From: Megascapheus bottae
Lineage: Eukaryota > Chordata > Mammalia > Rodentia > Geomyidae
DNA: 64,000 nt
NCBI GenBank assembly: GCA_024803745.1
Contig: JANJXV010000020.1
Location: 20,500,777-20,564,776, forward strand
Direction of reading: 5' to 3'
Both the position numbers and the translations under genes were made by a program. Below are positions 32,715-45,298 of the stretch, one piece after another. Each line of letters starts with the position of its first letter. Position 1 is the stretch's first letter. The notes under the pieces are model-generated. The model was not told the DNA's origin, searched no databases, and saw nothing but the letters and a program-made list of their open reading frames with translations.

Positions 32715-35268
32715 GCCAAGAAATAGAAGCAGAAAGAGTCATCCCAAACTCATTTTATGAAGCCAATATCACACTCATGTGCAAACCAGAGAAAGACCCA
32801 ACAAAAAAAGGACTACAGACCTATCTCTCTGATGAACACAGACACAATGCTCCTCAATAAAATACTAGCCAACAGAATCCAGAAATAAATTTTAAAAATT
32901 ATATACTATGATCGAGGAGGCTTCATCCCACAGATGTAAGGCTGGTTTAACATTTGCAAATCAATTAATGTAATACATTATATTAATAGAGTTAAGGTTA
33001 AGTATCATATGATAATTTCTCTGGATGCCAGGAAGGTGTTTGACAAAATGCAACATCCATTCATGTTGAAAGCACTAGAGAAAATAGGAATAGGAGGTAC
33101 ATTCTTTAAAATAATTAAAGCTTTATATGACAAACTTACATCAATTATCATACTAAATGAGAAAGACTAGAACCATTTACACCTTAAAGTCAGTAAGAAG
33201 ACAGGGATGCCCACTCTCTAGTCAGAGCAATAAGGAAAGAGAAGGACATCAAAGGGATCCACATAGGGAAAGAAGAAATTAAACTATCCCTATTCTCAGA
33301 TGACATGCTCCTAAATCTGAACAACCCAATAAATTCCATTCCCGTACTCTTGGAACTAATAAACGACTTTGGCAAAGTGGCAAGATACAGAAATCAAGAA
33401 AATGATTCCATTTTCAATAGCCACCAATAGAATAAAATATTTAGGAATTAATCTAACTAAGGATGTAAAGGAATTATTTATTGAAAACTATAAAAGCCTA
33501 AAGAAAGAAATCAAAAAGGATACCAGGAAATGGAAAGACATCCCATGCTCATGGTTAGGGAGAACCTACATAGTGAAAATGGCCATACTGCCAAATTGAT
33601 ATACAATTTCAATACAATACTCATCAAAATCCCAAGGACATTCTTTACTGAAATAGAAGACTTAATCTAAAGGTTCATATGGAAAAACAAAAGACCAAGA
33701 ATGGCTAAAGCAATTCTAGGCAAAAAGAGCAATGCAGGTGGTATTACAATACCAGACTTCAAACTCTACTATAGAGCCATAACAACAAAAAAAGATTGGT
33801 ATTGGTACAAAAATAGACCAGAAGATCAACAGAAGAGAATAGAAGATCCAGAAATAAACACACATACTTATAGTCAACTTATATTCAAAAAAGAAGCCAG
33901 AGATATACAGTGGAATAAACACAGCCTTTTCAAATATTGGTGCTGGAAAATCTAGGCAGAAAACTAAAAACTGAGCCCAGCCTATCACCACTCACAAACA
34001 TTAACTCAAAATGGATCAAAGACCTCATTATCAGACCTGAAACTCTGAAACTGCTACACAACTGAGGAGGAGAGACACTGGAACTCATAGGCACAGGCAA
34101 AAACTTCTTGAACAGAATCCCAGAGTCACAATAGATTGGAGAGAGACTCAACAAATGTGACTATCTAAAAATAAAAAGTTTCTGCACAAAGACATCACCT
34201 ACCAAAGTAGAAAGTCAGCCAACCAACTGGGAAAAGATATTTACCAATAATACACAAGACAAATGCTTAATATCCAATATCTACAGGGAACTCAAGAAAC
34301 TAATTTCCCCCAAACCCAACAAATCAATTGCTAAATGGGCAATGGAACTAAAGAGATACTTATCAAAAGAAGAGGTTGGAATGGCAAATAAACATGATGA
34401 GAAAACACTCATCATCCATGGTCATAAAGGAAATGAAAATTAAAAAAACCCTAAGATACCACCTTACCCCAATCAGAATGGCCAATATTCTGAACTCAGA
34501 CAATGACAAATGCTGGCAGGGTTGTGGAGAAAGAGGAACCCTACTGCACTGCTAGTGGGAATGTAAGCTAGTACAATCATTCTGAAAGGCAGTTTGTAAA
34601 TGCCTCAAAAAACTAAAAATAGACCTTCCCTATGACCCAGCCATCCTTTCCTAGACATCTACCCTGAAAACATGATATGGACACCTGCTCAGCCATGTTC
34701 ATTGCTGCACTATTCACAATAGGCAAGCGATAGAAGTGACAGAAACAACCCAGATGCCCCAGTGCAGATGAACAGATACAAAAAATTGTGGCACATATAT
34801 ACAATGGAATTTTGCATAGCCACCAGACAAGGTAAAATAATGGCATTCTCAGGAAGTGGATGAAATTAGAGCAAATCATGTTGAGTGAGATAAATCAAGA
34901 CCAAAGGAAGAAAAGGCACATGGTCTCCTTGATATGTGGATAGTAGATCCAAATAGTATAAGACCGATGATTCAATGCTTGGGTACTCAAGATCATTGAC
35001 GCGATCTTGGAGATATAAATGTAACTACATAGACATCAAAATCGATGATGGAACATATACTATATAGACAGAGTGTTATGTACATCGATATGTATCTTTG
35101 ACATACAAACTCAGCTTAATTTTAATTTTGTTCTTAAATTTATATGCCAGTGATTACATATAGAGATGATCCCATTCTTGAATACTTATTTGTTAAACTT
35201 GACATTAGAAATATGATGTAAAAATAAATTTTATCAGTCTTTTAATAAAATAAATGTGTTGCAAAAAA
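32715..35268 (+). mobile_element. Old L1, 5'-truncated, RT-to-3'UTR
   Basis: About 2.55 kb. Starts within the ORF2 reverse transcriptase ('caaactcattttatgaagcc', then 'ctcctcaataaaatactagc'), continues through the C-terminal domain and a Cys-rich remnant near 34500-34570, and ends in a 3'UTR finishing 'aataaatgtgttgcaaaaaa'. Many stops and frameshifts. Its 3'UTR differs from the young L1s here (no G-rich block), so it belongs to an older lineage. Confidence 0.9.
33369..33955 (+). pseudogene. L1 ORF2p remnant, post-RT region
   Basis: Two open segments (33369-33599 and 33701-33955) read '[18 protein letters not shown]', '[17 protein letters not shown]' and 'AGGITIPDFKLYYRAITTK', typical of ORF2p just after the RT catalytic core. 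A stop and frameshift separate them. No function remains. Confidence 0.88.
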
Positions 35269-37068
35269 ACCCTAATTCCCCAAAGGTTCAATTTTCTATT
35301 TAGACATGTAATTTTCACTGCTTCCTTCCAAGCAGGCTTTATGATTTTGCTTAGCAAAAAAAAAAAAAAAGAAAAGAAAAAAAGCTGAGTGTTAGTGTGT
35401 CAGTGTTAAATCTAGTCCTCAAAAGGTCTTGGATTTTTTCCTCTCCCTTTTGAACTCTGTGCTCTTCCTTTTGAGGTTGAGCTTCTTAAAGAGAATTTAG
35501 GTGCATGCATTCCAGATTCTGAATGGTACTCCTAAACAGGTAATGGACCATTTGAAAACTTAACAGTTGACTTCAACTTGGAAGTCACTAGAATGAGTGT
35601 TAAATCTTACTTCTTCACAAATTAGATATCCCTGTGAATAGACAACAATCCAAAATTGTTTATCTGGTTTAGAGTGAGGTCTTAGCTAATAACAAATGGC
35701 TCCCAAGTGAGATCTTCCAATAAGAGAGGAAATTGGCAAGGCCTTAAATTTTTTTCTCAATTCAAGCATGTAGACTGAGAGTTAGGCCAGGGTAAGGCTT
35801 CAAGATCAGCAATGACACATCTGACACAGACTGTCACACAGACTGGATGAAATGATTCCCACTACAATGCAGTGGACAGTGGAGTTGCCAGAGCTCAAAG
35901 CCACCATCAGTTTGATCAAATTCTGATTCCTCCCATCGAGATGGTTCTGATACTGAGCTCAGCTAAAATAAGAACCCTAAAGCTATGTTTGTAGGAGACA
36001 GACCAGTAATGAATGCAGACTGAGAAAGGCAGAAATGAATGTGGACACAAGAGCTTGAGGAGAGTAAGAAAATGATACAACAGTTTAGTTAAATGTAGAA
36101 AGTGAAGAGGAAGAAATTTCTTTATCTTCTTTCAAGTCTTCTAATCATCACTCCTTAGCTTTCCCTCACTGACATTTATTTTAATAAGAATATAGTTACA
36201 TTGAAAGACAGTATATGATCAAGTAAGTCTTTATTCCCAGGTATTTTGTTGTTTATATAACAAAGTGGAGATGTAATGATGGACAATACCAAAGAGTTAC
36301 ACTAATAGCCAATATTTTAATTTTAAAGACTAAATATATGACCTTTAGGATAAATCAGAGGAGGTCCAAGGTTTGGGTAATTAAAATCGAATTAATGGAT
36401 AATAGAGAGTTTTTAGCTCATGTTCTGCATACACTCTCATCTGAAGTAATTATCTTATATTCTTGAAAACATATTTTTAAGAAAACTTCAGTCACACCTG
36501 GCTCAAAATTTTAAAATGCATGTCCAGATTCCAAAAAGTCTATCAATCTTTTTGAAAGAAATAGAACAAATAATGTGGAAGAATAGAAAAAAAAACAAAG
36601 AAATGGCCATGGCTTTTGAATATGTAAAGGTCAAGAGTGTGGCTGGGGATTTCCCTGCTTCTCTGGCAAACATAGAGGGCAGAGGAGCAAAGCTGAGATT
36701 GCAAAGGGCAAAGCTGGAGACTGGAAAGGAAATTTAACTTCAAAACAAAAGTGAAGGTTTGACTCTGATTACATTTAGAAATTGGAAACCCATTTATTCA
36801 TTGACACTATGCGATATGATTTGAAGTTTTATGGCATAAAGGTGACTTGAAAAGTCAAGGGGCCCATCAGCTCAATCATCAACCCACACAGCCCACTTGA
36901 AAAGACAATGAGAGATGAAGGAAACAATTCTTCCACCATCCTGAGCAACTTCTTTTTTAATGACAGCACAAGTTTTCATGGTTTATATGATGATGCTTTA
37001 TTATGCATGCTTACTAGCTTTTCAAATCAGTTAATGAAAACAAATAGCCAATCAAGAGCTATCATGAA
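35269..37068. other. Unassigned unique sequence
   Basis: A-rich run at 35356-35381. A 73-aa frame at 36516-36737 has no recognisable domain. No gene called. Confidence 0.4.
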
Positions 37069-37079
37069 TGAAATGACTT

Positions 37080-37273
37080 TTTTTTTGCCAGTTGTGGGAC
37101 TTGAACTCAGGGTCTAAGCACTGTCCTTGGACTTTTCTCGATGCTAGAGCTCTACCACTTGAGCCACAGCACCACTGCCAGCTTTTTTCTATGTATGTGG
37201 TACCGAGGAATCGAATCCGGGTCTTCTGCATGCTAAGCAAGCACTCTACTACTAGGCCAAACTCCCGGCCCCC
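37080..37273 (-). mobile_element. IDL-Geo-type SINE, reverse
   Basis: Well-preserved dimer on minus with ID box B-like 'cccggattcgattcctcgg' (reverse). Direct repeats 'tgaaatgactt' at 37069-37079 and 37274-37284. Confidence 0.93.
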
Positions 37274-37284
37274 TGAAATGACTT

Positions 37285-39201
37285 CTATACATTCCCTAGT
37301 TCTGATCTGTCAACACATGGATAACATAAAATTGCCACTGGTAAATAATCTGCATCATTCAAATCACGCACATATGGCTAAGATCAGTGGTTTTACCAAG
37401 ACAAACTGACCAGGAAACATCATTAGAGTTCCATTTTTACTTTGTTTCTCCTTTAAGCTCATTGGTATTCCTTAGAATATATCCATTCCAATTGAAGTAT
37501 ACTAGTTTATTATCTCCTACAAGAGATCCAAATACAAAAGTAATATAGTTTCAATCAAACTTTTAAAGTCATTTGATTACAGTTGGAAAATTATCCAAGC
37601 ATATATTATTGCATTATTATCATTGCGATTACAACCCATCCAAACTGGCCACTTTGGAGGTTGAATTTTGAATATAAAGTGACAGATTCTGTGTAGCATC
37701 AAAGCCTACTTAGAATGCTGGCCCAAAAAAAGAAAGGAAATACTCCATTATCTAATTTTAAAATTAATTAATTTAAAAATTCAGAAGACTTTTCTTTTTT
37801 CCATTAGTTCTTAAGCATACTTGAGGTCACTTTTCTTTTGGAAAGGAAAGTAATTAATAATATTTTCAGTTTATCTGCTTATCAGGATTGTCCTGAGTAT
37901 TTTTCACAGTTGATGAGCAATTAGATTCATCATCACCAGAGAACAAACACAACTTACACTGGGAAGTTAATTTGCTTTTTTAAAAATGCAATCATATTTC
38001 CTATGAAAAGTCAGAAGGATTTTCAGTGTGTTTACTAAGGAATAAAAATTCCTCAATTTTGAACATAATATACCCATTACTTTCTCAGGAATTACCTGTT
38101 TTCAATGCCAATCAGGTTATAAAACTATGTTTTAGTTGCTTAGATTATTCCCAAAATATTGTCATAAGCCATATTTCATTTTTGTCCTTTGAGATATCAA
38201 TTTATTCAGCCTCAGGATTCACTTTCTAATGCAAAAAGTATCTTATTTTCTCTATATTCTTAAAGTCTTTCATATGTAGAATAAGTATCAATTTTCCTTG
38301 TGGGTAGAAAAAGTATCTTTGGGGCCATAAGAGATGAAAGGAAAAAAGAGACAATAGATATCAATACCATACATTTCATTCTGGGGCAGACCAGTTTATC
38401 ACCTGTATCCATTTCATGCTTACAGCTTCCAAATTACTACCAAGAAATGTGCAAAGTACATATCTTTTCAGGGAAATTGCTTATACTTTTTCCAAAGTTT
38501 TATTGGTGTGATTCATAACCCTTGTGTACTATTTGACTTTTCTTTCACAAATCTAATGGCCATTCCTTTACAGAGACCTCTTCATAATTAACATTGAAAA
38601 AACAAGACTATACAACATATTGACTCATACACACACACACACACAAGATGTCAAATCAATTATCTTTTAAATTCAGGTATCTAGTCTCATTGCTCACTTC
38701 CCTGAAAAAGTATAATTATTACTTATGGAGAAGGCTGTCAAAATCTAGAAGTTACAATTTTGTCAGTAAGTCAAGCACTTCTTGTTAGAATTACAAAGTG
38801 GATATAATCTGTGAATGGCTCCATTCTAATTATTGTGACATTTTAAAATGTCTTTGATTTGAGATCTGTTTTTCTTTTCTTTGTCTCTCTTTTCTCTTCT
38901 TTTGTCTTTTTTATTCCTCTCTTTTTCTATTATGATTATTACAGACCTTACCTTAAAGGATTCAGAGATGCCTAATAATTTTTATGAGCATATTTTTGTA
39001 ATTCACAGATGTTCAGATTTCACATTTCAACCTAACTTCCTTGATAGAAGTCTAAACTACATTGAAACTAAGACAATTCCCTTGCGAAGTCATTGCTTTG
39101 TTTACTTAAATGGTCAATGTCACTGTTCAAAAAGAAATGTACTCATTACTTGACCTATATAACTATAACCCCTTTGTACATCACCTTTACAATAAAAATT
39201 T
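37285..39201. other. Unassigned AT-rich unique sequence
   Basis: Includes (CA)n at 38630-38646. Small frames (38026-38229, 38300-38518, 38881-39153) have no recognised domain. Confidence 0.4.
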
Positions 39202-39218
39202 AAAAACAAGGTCAATGT

Positions 39219-39411
39219 GGGCCAGGAGTTTGGCCTAGTGGTTAAAGTGCTTGCCTAGCATGCATGAAGACCCGGGTTCGATTCCTCGGTACTACATACA
39301 TAGAAAAAGGCCGGAATTGGTGCTGAGGCTCAAGTGGTAGAGCTCTAGCCTTGAGAAAGTCCAAGGACAGTGCTCAGGCCATGAGCTCAAGCCCAGGACT
39401 GGCAAAAAAAA
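39219..39411 (+). mobile_element. IDL-Geo SINE, near-consensus young copy
   Basis: Best reference copy in the window. ID monomer: box A 'tggcctagtgg' (39231-39241) and box B 'ggttcgattcc' (39275-39285). Geo monomer: 'aggctcaagtggtagagc' and 'gagctcaagcccaggact', ending 'ggcaaaaaaaa'. Target-site duplication 'aaaaacaaggtcaatgt' at 39202-39218 and 39412-39428 (the A's merge with the tail). CpGs in box B are intact, so it is young. Confidence 0.95.
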
Positions 39412-39428
39412 AAAAACAAGGTCAATGT

Positions 39429-39983
39429 ATAGAAGCTCAGATGATGTAACAAATTAGAGCATAAAGAAATCATCCCAGCAGTGGTAATCTAAAAAAGTCT
39501 CAGAGAATAATTAATAATATTTTTCACTTATGGTTAAATAAATAACCATACAATTTCCCTTCATAGTTTGCCACTGCCCTCCAAAAAGGTTGCTACAGAG
39601 GTAATATTTAAACATCCATATTTAACTTAGAGTGTACAAATTACATATTTTGTTTCTTTTCTCTTTTCAGTAAATTGGCAGTGAGACAGAGAAGATAAAG
39701 ATACAATCATGATGAATTGGTTGATGGATTATATTTTTTTTATCACTATTCCCTCTCTATTTTTATTTCTGTCCCTTTCATCAACATCAACTTCATGGAT
39801 AAAATACCATGCTGCATGAAAACACATAATACTATTTGGTATAATATAGACTGCACTCCAGCTTTGTTTTTGTTAAGATATCCATATGAAACAAACACTA
39901 TGTATGTATGTATGAGATCTATCTATGGCTCTTTGCGTGTGTTTATTCTGTTGTTACGAAAAGCAAGTTTTAAAAGTGGTCTA
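39429..39983. other. Unassigned AT-rich sequence
   Basis: Nothing recognisable. Confidence 0.4.
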
Positions 39984-40492
39984 CATTCATTTCTATTGCT
40001 GTTGTAACAATGAACTATAAACTTAGTGACTTAAAATGACACATCATTATTCTTGTACAGATCTGGGTTATAAAAAGTCCAAAATGGATTGGCAGGACTG
40101 GATTTTTCATAGGGGTTTTTCTCCCTCAGAGAATGTTTCTTGGCCTTCTTTAGTTTCTAGAAGTCAACAATATTCATTGGTGGATAGTTCCTTCTTCCAT
40201 TTTCAAAGTGAGCAGTGTAGTATCTTCACTCTTTTTCTGGCCTTAACTTCTGTCATCACATCACAGTCTGATGTAGAAACGTCTCCCTCCATCTTACTAC
40301 TTACTACATGTGTAGTCATGTTAGGCCCACCTAGATAATTCATGATAATTACTCAATTTCAAGGCCTTTGGTTTGATCAGAGCCTCAAAGTCCCATTTGC
40401 AAATAAAATGATCCTTCTTATAGGTCGTATGGATCTCCACATTCAGGAAGTTAGATTGTAAGCATCCATTAAAGGCTGTTATTCTGTTTTAA
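39984..40492 (+). mobile_element. MLT1-like LTR (ERVL-MaLR)
   Basis: 'attgctgttgtaacaatgaa' and 'cttagtgacttaaaatgaca' near the start, 'gtccaaaatgg' next, and 'ggcccacctagataattca' plus 'taaaggctgttattctg' near the end follow the MLT1 LTR consensus in order for about 500 bp. It is a solo LTR with no internal genes. Ancient and decayed. Confidence 0.75.
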
Positions 40493-42195
40493 CACGATGC
40501 CATTAAAAAGAATAGAGATCAGCCAATTTGGGTTCCTAAGTGTTACTGTCTTGACAACTTCTGAAGGTCGGTTTTGCTATTCACTTGGGGCTAGACATCT
40601 CTCTGGCAGCACTGCAGCCATGTAGCAGTCTCCCTGGATGTGTTGCTAAAGCCTTCCAAAACTCAGTAACTCTCCCCAACGATGGTGCTGCATGCCAGTA
40701 GGTCACTGCTTCCTGATACCCGAACCCTCTAAATTATATCATCATCCTGTTGCAGAAAACAAATCGGTTCTGTTTGTTCTGGTCACCCTTGGCTTCCCCA
40801 AGTTATTTACTTCCTGGTCAGAGGTTGTTCAGCTTTAAGTGAGCCTGATTTGTGCTGAACAGAAGACTGCATGTTGTTATCTGGAGAATTCTGGTTTGGG
40901 AGGTGGTGTTTGAGACAAATGTAAGAGCATCTGATATTCGGAAACATGAGGACTTAATTACTTCATTAATTAAGATGGTCAAGTACACTCCTATAACCAA
41001 TGAAGGGAAGAAAATTCAAACAACTAAATTGAATATGTCCATCAAGATAGCTGGCATACTTATTGTTCAATGTTTTGTCAATTCTCTTGGTTAAACCAGC
41101 AGTGGAAAACCATGGATAGTAGATGATGGGAATGCTGAAATTATGACCAGATACTGAGAAATCCTTCCAATGGGTTGGTGATTTATAATCATCAACCACA
41201 TGCTTAGATGTACCAGTTGATTATCCACCTTTTCCTGCTCCTTGTACCATTTGACCAGTTTTTTCTTCATTTCTTTATTCTGGAGAAATGTAACTGATTC
41301 AAATGCACTTTTCTTTCAAACATTATTTTTTTTACTTCAACTCTGATTGGCTTGTGGATCCTGCTGATTGACAGGCAGGTCTACAGCAGTGGGTTCCTGT
41401 TTGAAGCTATTTTATCTTTTCTCTTTGACTTTCTTTTAATTTGATTGGATTCACTTTTGGAGCACCCTGTGGAAAGAACCCTGATTACTCCTTTCTCCAC
41501 TGTGAGTTGGTAGATGGCAGAGCACACTCAGAGGTCTTATCCTTCCTTTGTTAGGACTGGCTGCCTGTGAAAGCCCTGGAGTGCTTATCTTGGCTGGCAG
41601 ACAACTGCTCCCAGGTTTAAACTTCAAAGGCAAAACCCAGGCAGCCCCAAAGAAATGGGATTCAGTCAGCTTCAAGGGATGAGTGAACTGGTCCTGTGGA
41701 TACTTGGGGAAATGTGAAAAGCACACTGAGAAATGATGCTAGTGTCAAGATCACCAGGTCACTTGTATTTTTTTTTTTGAGAGTAACTTCAGAGTCTTGG
41801 GAAAGTACCTGCCTTTTTCATGGATGATGCTTGTGTGACTTTGAATTTGAGGACTAATATTGGGTGCTTGTGCTGAGCTCATGGCCAAAAATGCCCTAAA
41901 GACCACCAGCTACAGGGAGGCGGCCCTGCCAGACAGCTCATTAGCAGCTGGATTAGGTCACAACTGGAGATGTTTACAGATGAACCTTATAGTCACTTTA
42001 CTTGCACAGAGTGCTCAAGGGTCCATGAAAAATGTTCACCACTTTTTTTTTTCTTGAGGACAGATATCTGTGAATGGTTAATGTTAGGTTAGAGTATGTT
42101 TGTCAAACCCTGAAGTTAGGATGAGTAGAAAGCAAAACTTGCTTAAGTTTCCAAAGATAATTAGAGAATAATTGCTATATTATTTTAATCCCTAG

Positions 42196-42198
<3 letters not shown>
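40493..42198. other. Unassigned unique sequence, locally GC-richer
   Basis: About 1.7 kb without a named repeat. Small frames on both strands (40852-41094, 41451-41726, 41860-42057) show no domain I recognise. 41450-42000 is richer in GC than the surroundings. Confidence 0.4.

Positions 42199-42231
<33 letters not shown>
42199..42231. repeat. (CA)n microsatellite
   Basis: About 16 CA units, immediately 5' of an ID-type SINE. CA units reappear on the SINE's other side (42409-42420), so the SINE probably inserted within the repeat. Confidence 0.9.
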
Positions 42232-42235
<4 letters not shown>

Positions 42236-42239
42236 TGGC

Positions 42240-42408
42240 ACATGGGACTGGGAGCCTGTCCTAATGGTAGATTGCTTTCCTAGCTTGTATGAATACCTGG
42301 GATCCATTCCTCGGTTTCAACTACATAGAAAAAGCTGTAAATGATGCTGTGGCTCAAATGGTAGAGTTCTAGCTTTGAGAAAACCCCAGGACATGCAACA
42401 AAAAAAAG
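42240..42408 (+). mobile_element. IDL-Geo-type SINE inserted in (CA)n
   Basis: ID monomer 'gggagcctgtcctaatggta' and Geo monomer 'gatgctgtggctcaaatgg', with the Geo 3' end shortened ('ccaggacatgcaacaaaaa'). Confidence 0.8.
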
Positions 42409-42606
42409 ACACACACACATACATATACACAGTAATTGAATTTGCTTATGAAACATGGGGGAAAAACGTCTTTCATGACTAGTATGTATTGTAAAAGAAT
42501 ATGTTTGGTAAAATCCTAACTCTCATTGCTCTGTTTCTTCTTTTGGGTAATCTTGATCACTCAGTCAATTTCTTAATCTAAGTATTGTCTCATTAAAAAT
42601 AACCAT

Positions 42607-42722
42607 CAGGCAAGGCCTGTACTGTTCAGCCTGTGTTAGAGGATTGTGACTTCCTAGCTGCTCTGGGCTACAAGACCAGTTTCAGGCCACCTTGGAATAC
42701 ATAGGAAGATCCTTTCTTAAGA
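42607..42722 (+). mobile_element. B1/proto-B1 monomer, old
   Basis: 'gctctgggctacaagaccag' with 'caggccaccttggaa' resembles a B1 monomer without the Geo half. Diverged. Confidence 0.55.
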
Positions 42723-42727
42723 ACATA

Positions 42728-42945
42728 AAAGCCAGTCACTGGTGGTTCATACCTGTGATCCTAGCTACTCAGGAGGCTGAGGTTCAAAGCCAGCCCTGGC
42801 AGAAGTCGGTGAAACACTTATCTCCAATTAACCATCAGAAAACTAGAAGTGGCATTGTGGCTCAAGTGGTAGAGCAGTAGCCTTGAGTTGAAGAGCTCAG
42901 GGACAGTGCCTAGCCTCAAAGTTCAAGCCTCATAATCAAAAACAA
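42728..42945 (+). mobile_element. 7SL-head/Geo dimeric SINE
   Basis: Head 'ggttcatacctgtgatccta' with a deletion after 'ggaggctgagg', linker 'ttatctccaattaacc', Geo monomer 'cattgtggctcaagtgg', CAAAAACAAA-type tail. Confidence 0.88.
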
Positions 42946-43297
42946 AAACAAACAATAACAACAACAACAGAAAGAGCAAAACAAAAGAACAAGTTTGCAA
43001 TGAGCATCAGACCTGCATTTCAACCTCACATAATTACCATAAGAAGTTCATGAGTGAATATTATGTAGATGTTCAGCATTAGTAACTGGCTGTTATTATT
43101 ACTTCTACTATTGTCCCTTTCTTGATTATTCTCTTTATAAAAACGTCTTGCTCAGTTTACATTCTCATGTGTGGGAGTGAAAATCAGAAAAGAGGAGTAA
43201 AAAGATTAATTTGGTTTCAACACATGGGTTTTTCTTTGCCTACTAATCATTGGTCTGGATTCTTCCTGTCATTTTCCTTTCAATCCTTTGAGCTTTG

Positions 43298-43381
43298 TCC
43301 TTCTTCTTTCTTTCTTTTCGTTTCTTTCTTTCTTTTCTTTTCTTTCTTTCTTTTCTTTTCTTTCTTTCTTTCTTTCTTTCT
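43298..43381. repeat. (TTTC/TTTTC)n polypyrimidine tract
   Basis: Pyrimidine-only except G43320. It abuts the 3' side of the reverse L1 fragment, so on the minus strand it reads as a (GAAA)n tail. Confidence 0.9.
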
Positions 43382-43384
43382 AAT

Positions 43385-44408
43385 CTTATCTAATATCATA
43401 TAACTGTAAGTATGTAGTTCTATTTCTGGGTCTTCTAATCTGTTCTATTGATCTTCAGTTCTATTTTTGTGCCAATACAAAGCTGTTTTGTATTAATATA
43501 TATCTGTAGCAGAGATTGAGGCCTGGTATTGTCATACTACCCACATTGCTTTTTGTCTAGAAATGCTTTGTCTCTTCTAGACCTTTTATTGTTTCATGTG
43601 AATTTTTGGATTATGTTGTCTATCTCAGCAACAAATATCCTTGAGATTTTGATTGAGATTGTGTTGAATTTGTAATATCATTTTTTGGCGGTATGACTAT
43701 TTTCACAATATTGATTCTACCTGTCCATGAACATGGAATGTCTTTCCATTTCCTGGTGTCCTCTTTTATTTCATTCTTCAGACGTTAACAGTTTTTACTA
43801 TAAAGAGCTTTTATGACCTTAGTTAGGCTTATTCTTAGGCTTTTTTTTTTAGGCTATTGCAAATGAAGTTGTTCCCATGATTTCTCTTTCTGCTTATACA
43901 TTGGTGGTGTACAGAAAGACTATTGACTTTTGTGGGTGAATTTTATATCTTGTCACTTTGCTAAAGTGGTTGTTCACTTTTATGAGTTTGAGGATGGAGT
44001 GTTTCGGGGCCATTAGGTATAAGATCATGAGCTTTATTTCTTCTTTCACTATTTTATTCCTTTATGTCCTTTACATACTTTATTGCTCTAGCTAGGAACT
44101 CCAGAACTATAATGGAGACAGAGTAGGCATCCTTGTCTTGTTACTGATTTTAGGGGAAATGGTTTTAGTTTATCCCCATTCAGTATGATGTTGGCTGCTG
44201 GTTTGTCATATGTAGCTTTTTTTGGTCTTAAGGAATATTCCTTCTATTCCTAGCTTCTCCAAAGCTTTTAAAATGAATGGCTATTATATGTTATTGAAGG
44301 CTTTTTCTGCTTCTGTGTAGATGATGTATGGGTCTTGTCTTTGGTTTTGTTGATATGGTGAACTACATTTGTTGATTTGCTTATGTTAAACCAACCTTGC
44401 ATCTGCGT
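43385..44408 (-). mobile_element. L1 ORF2 fragment, reverse, RT region
   Basis: About 1.0 kb of reverse L1. The minus strand runs from the RT ('gcaaggttggtttaacata' near 44390) through 'ccatgttcatggacaggtag' (near 43720) to the post-RT region 'cagaaatagaactacatact' (near 43420). ORF2 C-terminus and 3'UTR are absent. Multiple stops. Confidence 0.85.
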
Positions 44409-44886
44409 GTTCCCATTAATTTTTTTTTCTCCCAATGCTTTGTGAAGTCAGATTTATCTCTAAGCCACCTCAAAGCTTTGTCTGTGGTTAGATGTAAAGA
44501 CTGGATAAGAGTAAATGCCACTGTGTTAAAACATTCCAGAAATATTTGGAATTGCTTGATGATTGTTCTTGCAGTTGTTGCTGATAAGATTTTTGGAATA
44601 TCCTCTATTTCTTTTTATCCTATTCAAGAAATGACTAAGAATTATCTCAGCAAATTAGAGCTAGCAGGGTTATTTTTATTGTTATTCATTTCTTCTTGGG
44701 TATTTAGTCCATTGGGTTTCTTATCTAACACGAGCATAACACATGTCATTTTTGACTCATATTGATTGATTGATAGTGATATTGAAATGGAAGACATTAT
44801 TTTCCATAAAACAGAGAGTGTAACGTATTATGTTGAATAAGTACAACAGAGAATATATTTTTATTTTCGTCTCTTAGGTCTGTAAT
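44409..44886. other. Unassigned sequence next to L1 fragment
   Basis: A 122-aa plus-strand frame begins in the antisense L1 and runs to 44765; no domain recognised. The part after 44430 does not match L1 as I know it. Confidence 0.35.
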
Positions 44887-44897
44887 ACAAAACTTTT

Positions 44898-45082
44898 TTT
44901 TTTTTTTCCAGTCCTAGGCTTGAGCTCAGTCTGAGCACTGTCCTTGACTTTCTCAAGGCTCTACTACTTGAGCCTCAGCAGCACTTCCAGCTTTTTTCTA
45001 TGTATGTGTACTGTGGAATCAAACCCGGGTATCTTGCATGTTGGGAAGCACTCTACCACTAGACCAAACTCCCACCCTCACC
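44898..45082 (-). mobile_element. IDL-Geo-type SINE, reverse
   Basis: Dimer on minus with small deletions. Direct repeats 'acaaaactttt' at 44887-44897 and 45083-45093, overlapping the T-tail. Confidence 0.9.
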
Positions 45083-45298
45083 ACAAAACTTTTTATGCAT
45101 TACCCCCTTTCTCTAAGGTTGATGTACAAACAGGAGGGAGGTATTTTTTGTTTTGAAACTACTAATTTCCCTGGGGTTTTCTATAGTAGAAAGTCATGAA
45201 TACATCGTCCTTTAATAGAGACATAAAGAGGGAAAATAATGATGATCTTGATCTCACTTAATTATATTGACACGAAAGGTACACACACCAGCCATCTT

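Noticed and set aside
39231..39285. tRNA gene suggested by intact A and B boxes
   Set aside because: The spacing and flanks are those of the ID monomer of a SINE with a TSD, without a complete cloverleaf acceptor stem.
39984..40492. Possible endogenous retrovirus with genes
   Set aside because: Only an old LTR-like sequence is visible; no gag, pol or env remnant was seen on either side.
44397..44765. 122-aa plus-strand frame
   Set aside because: It starts in sequence antisense to L1 ORF2 and has no recognised domain or supporting splice signals.
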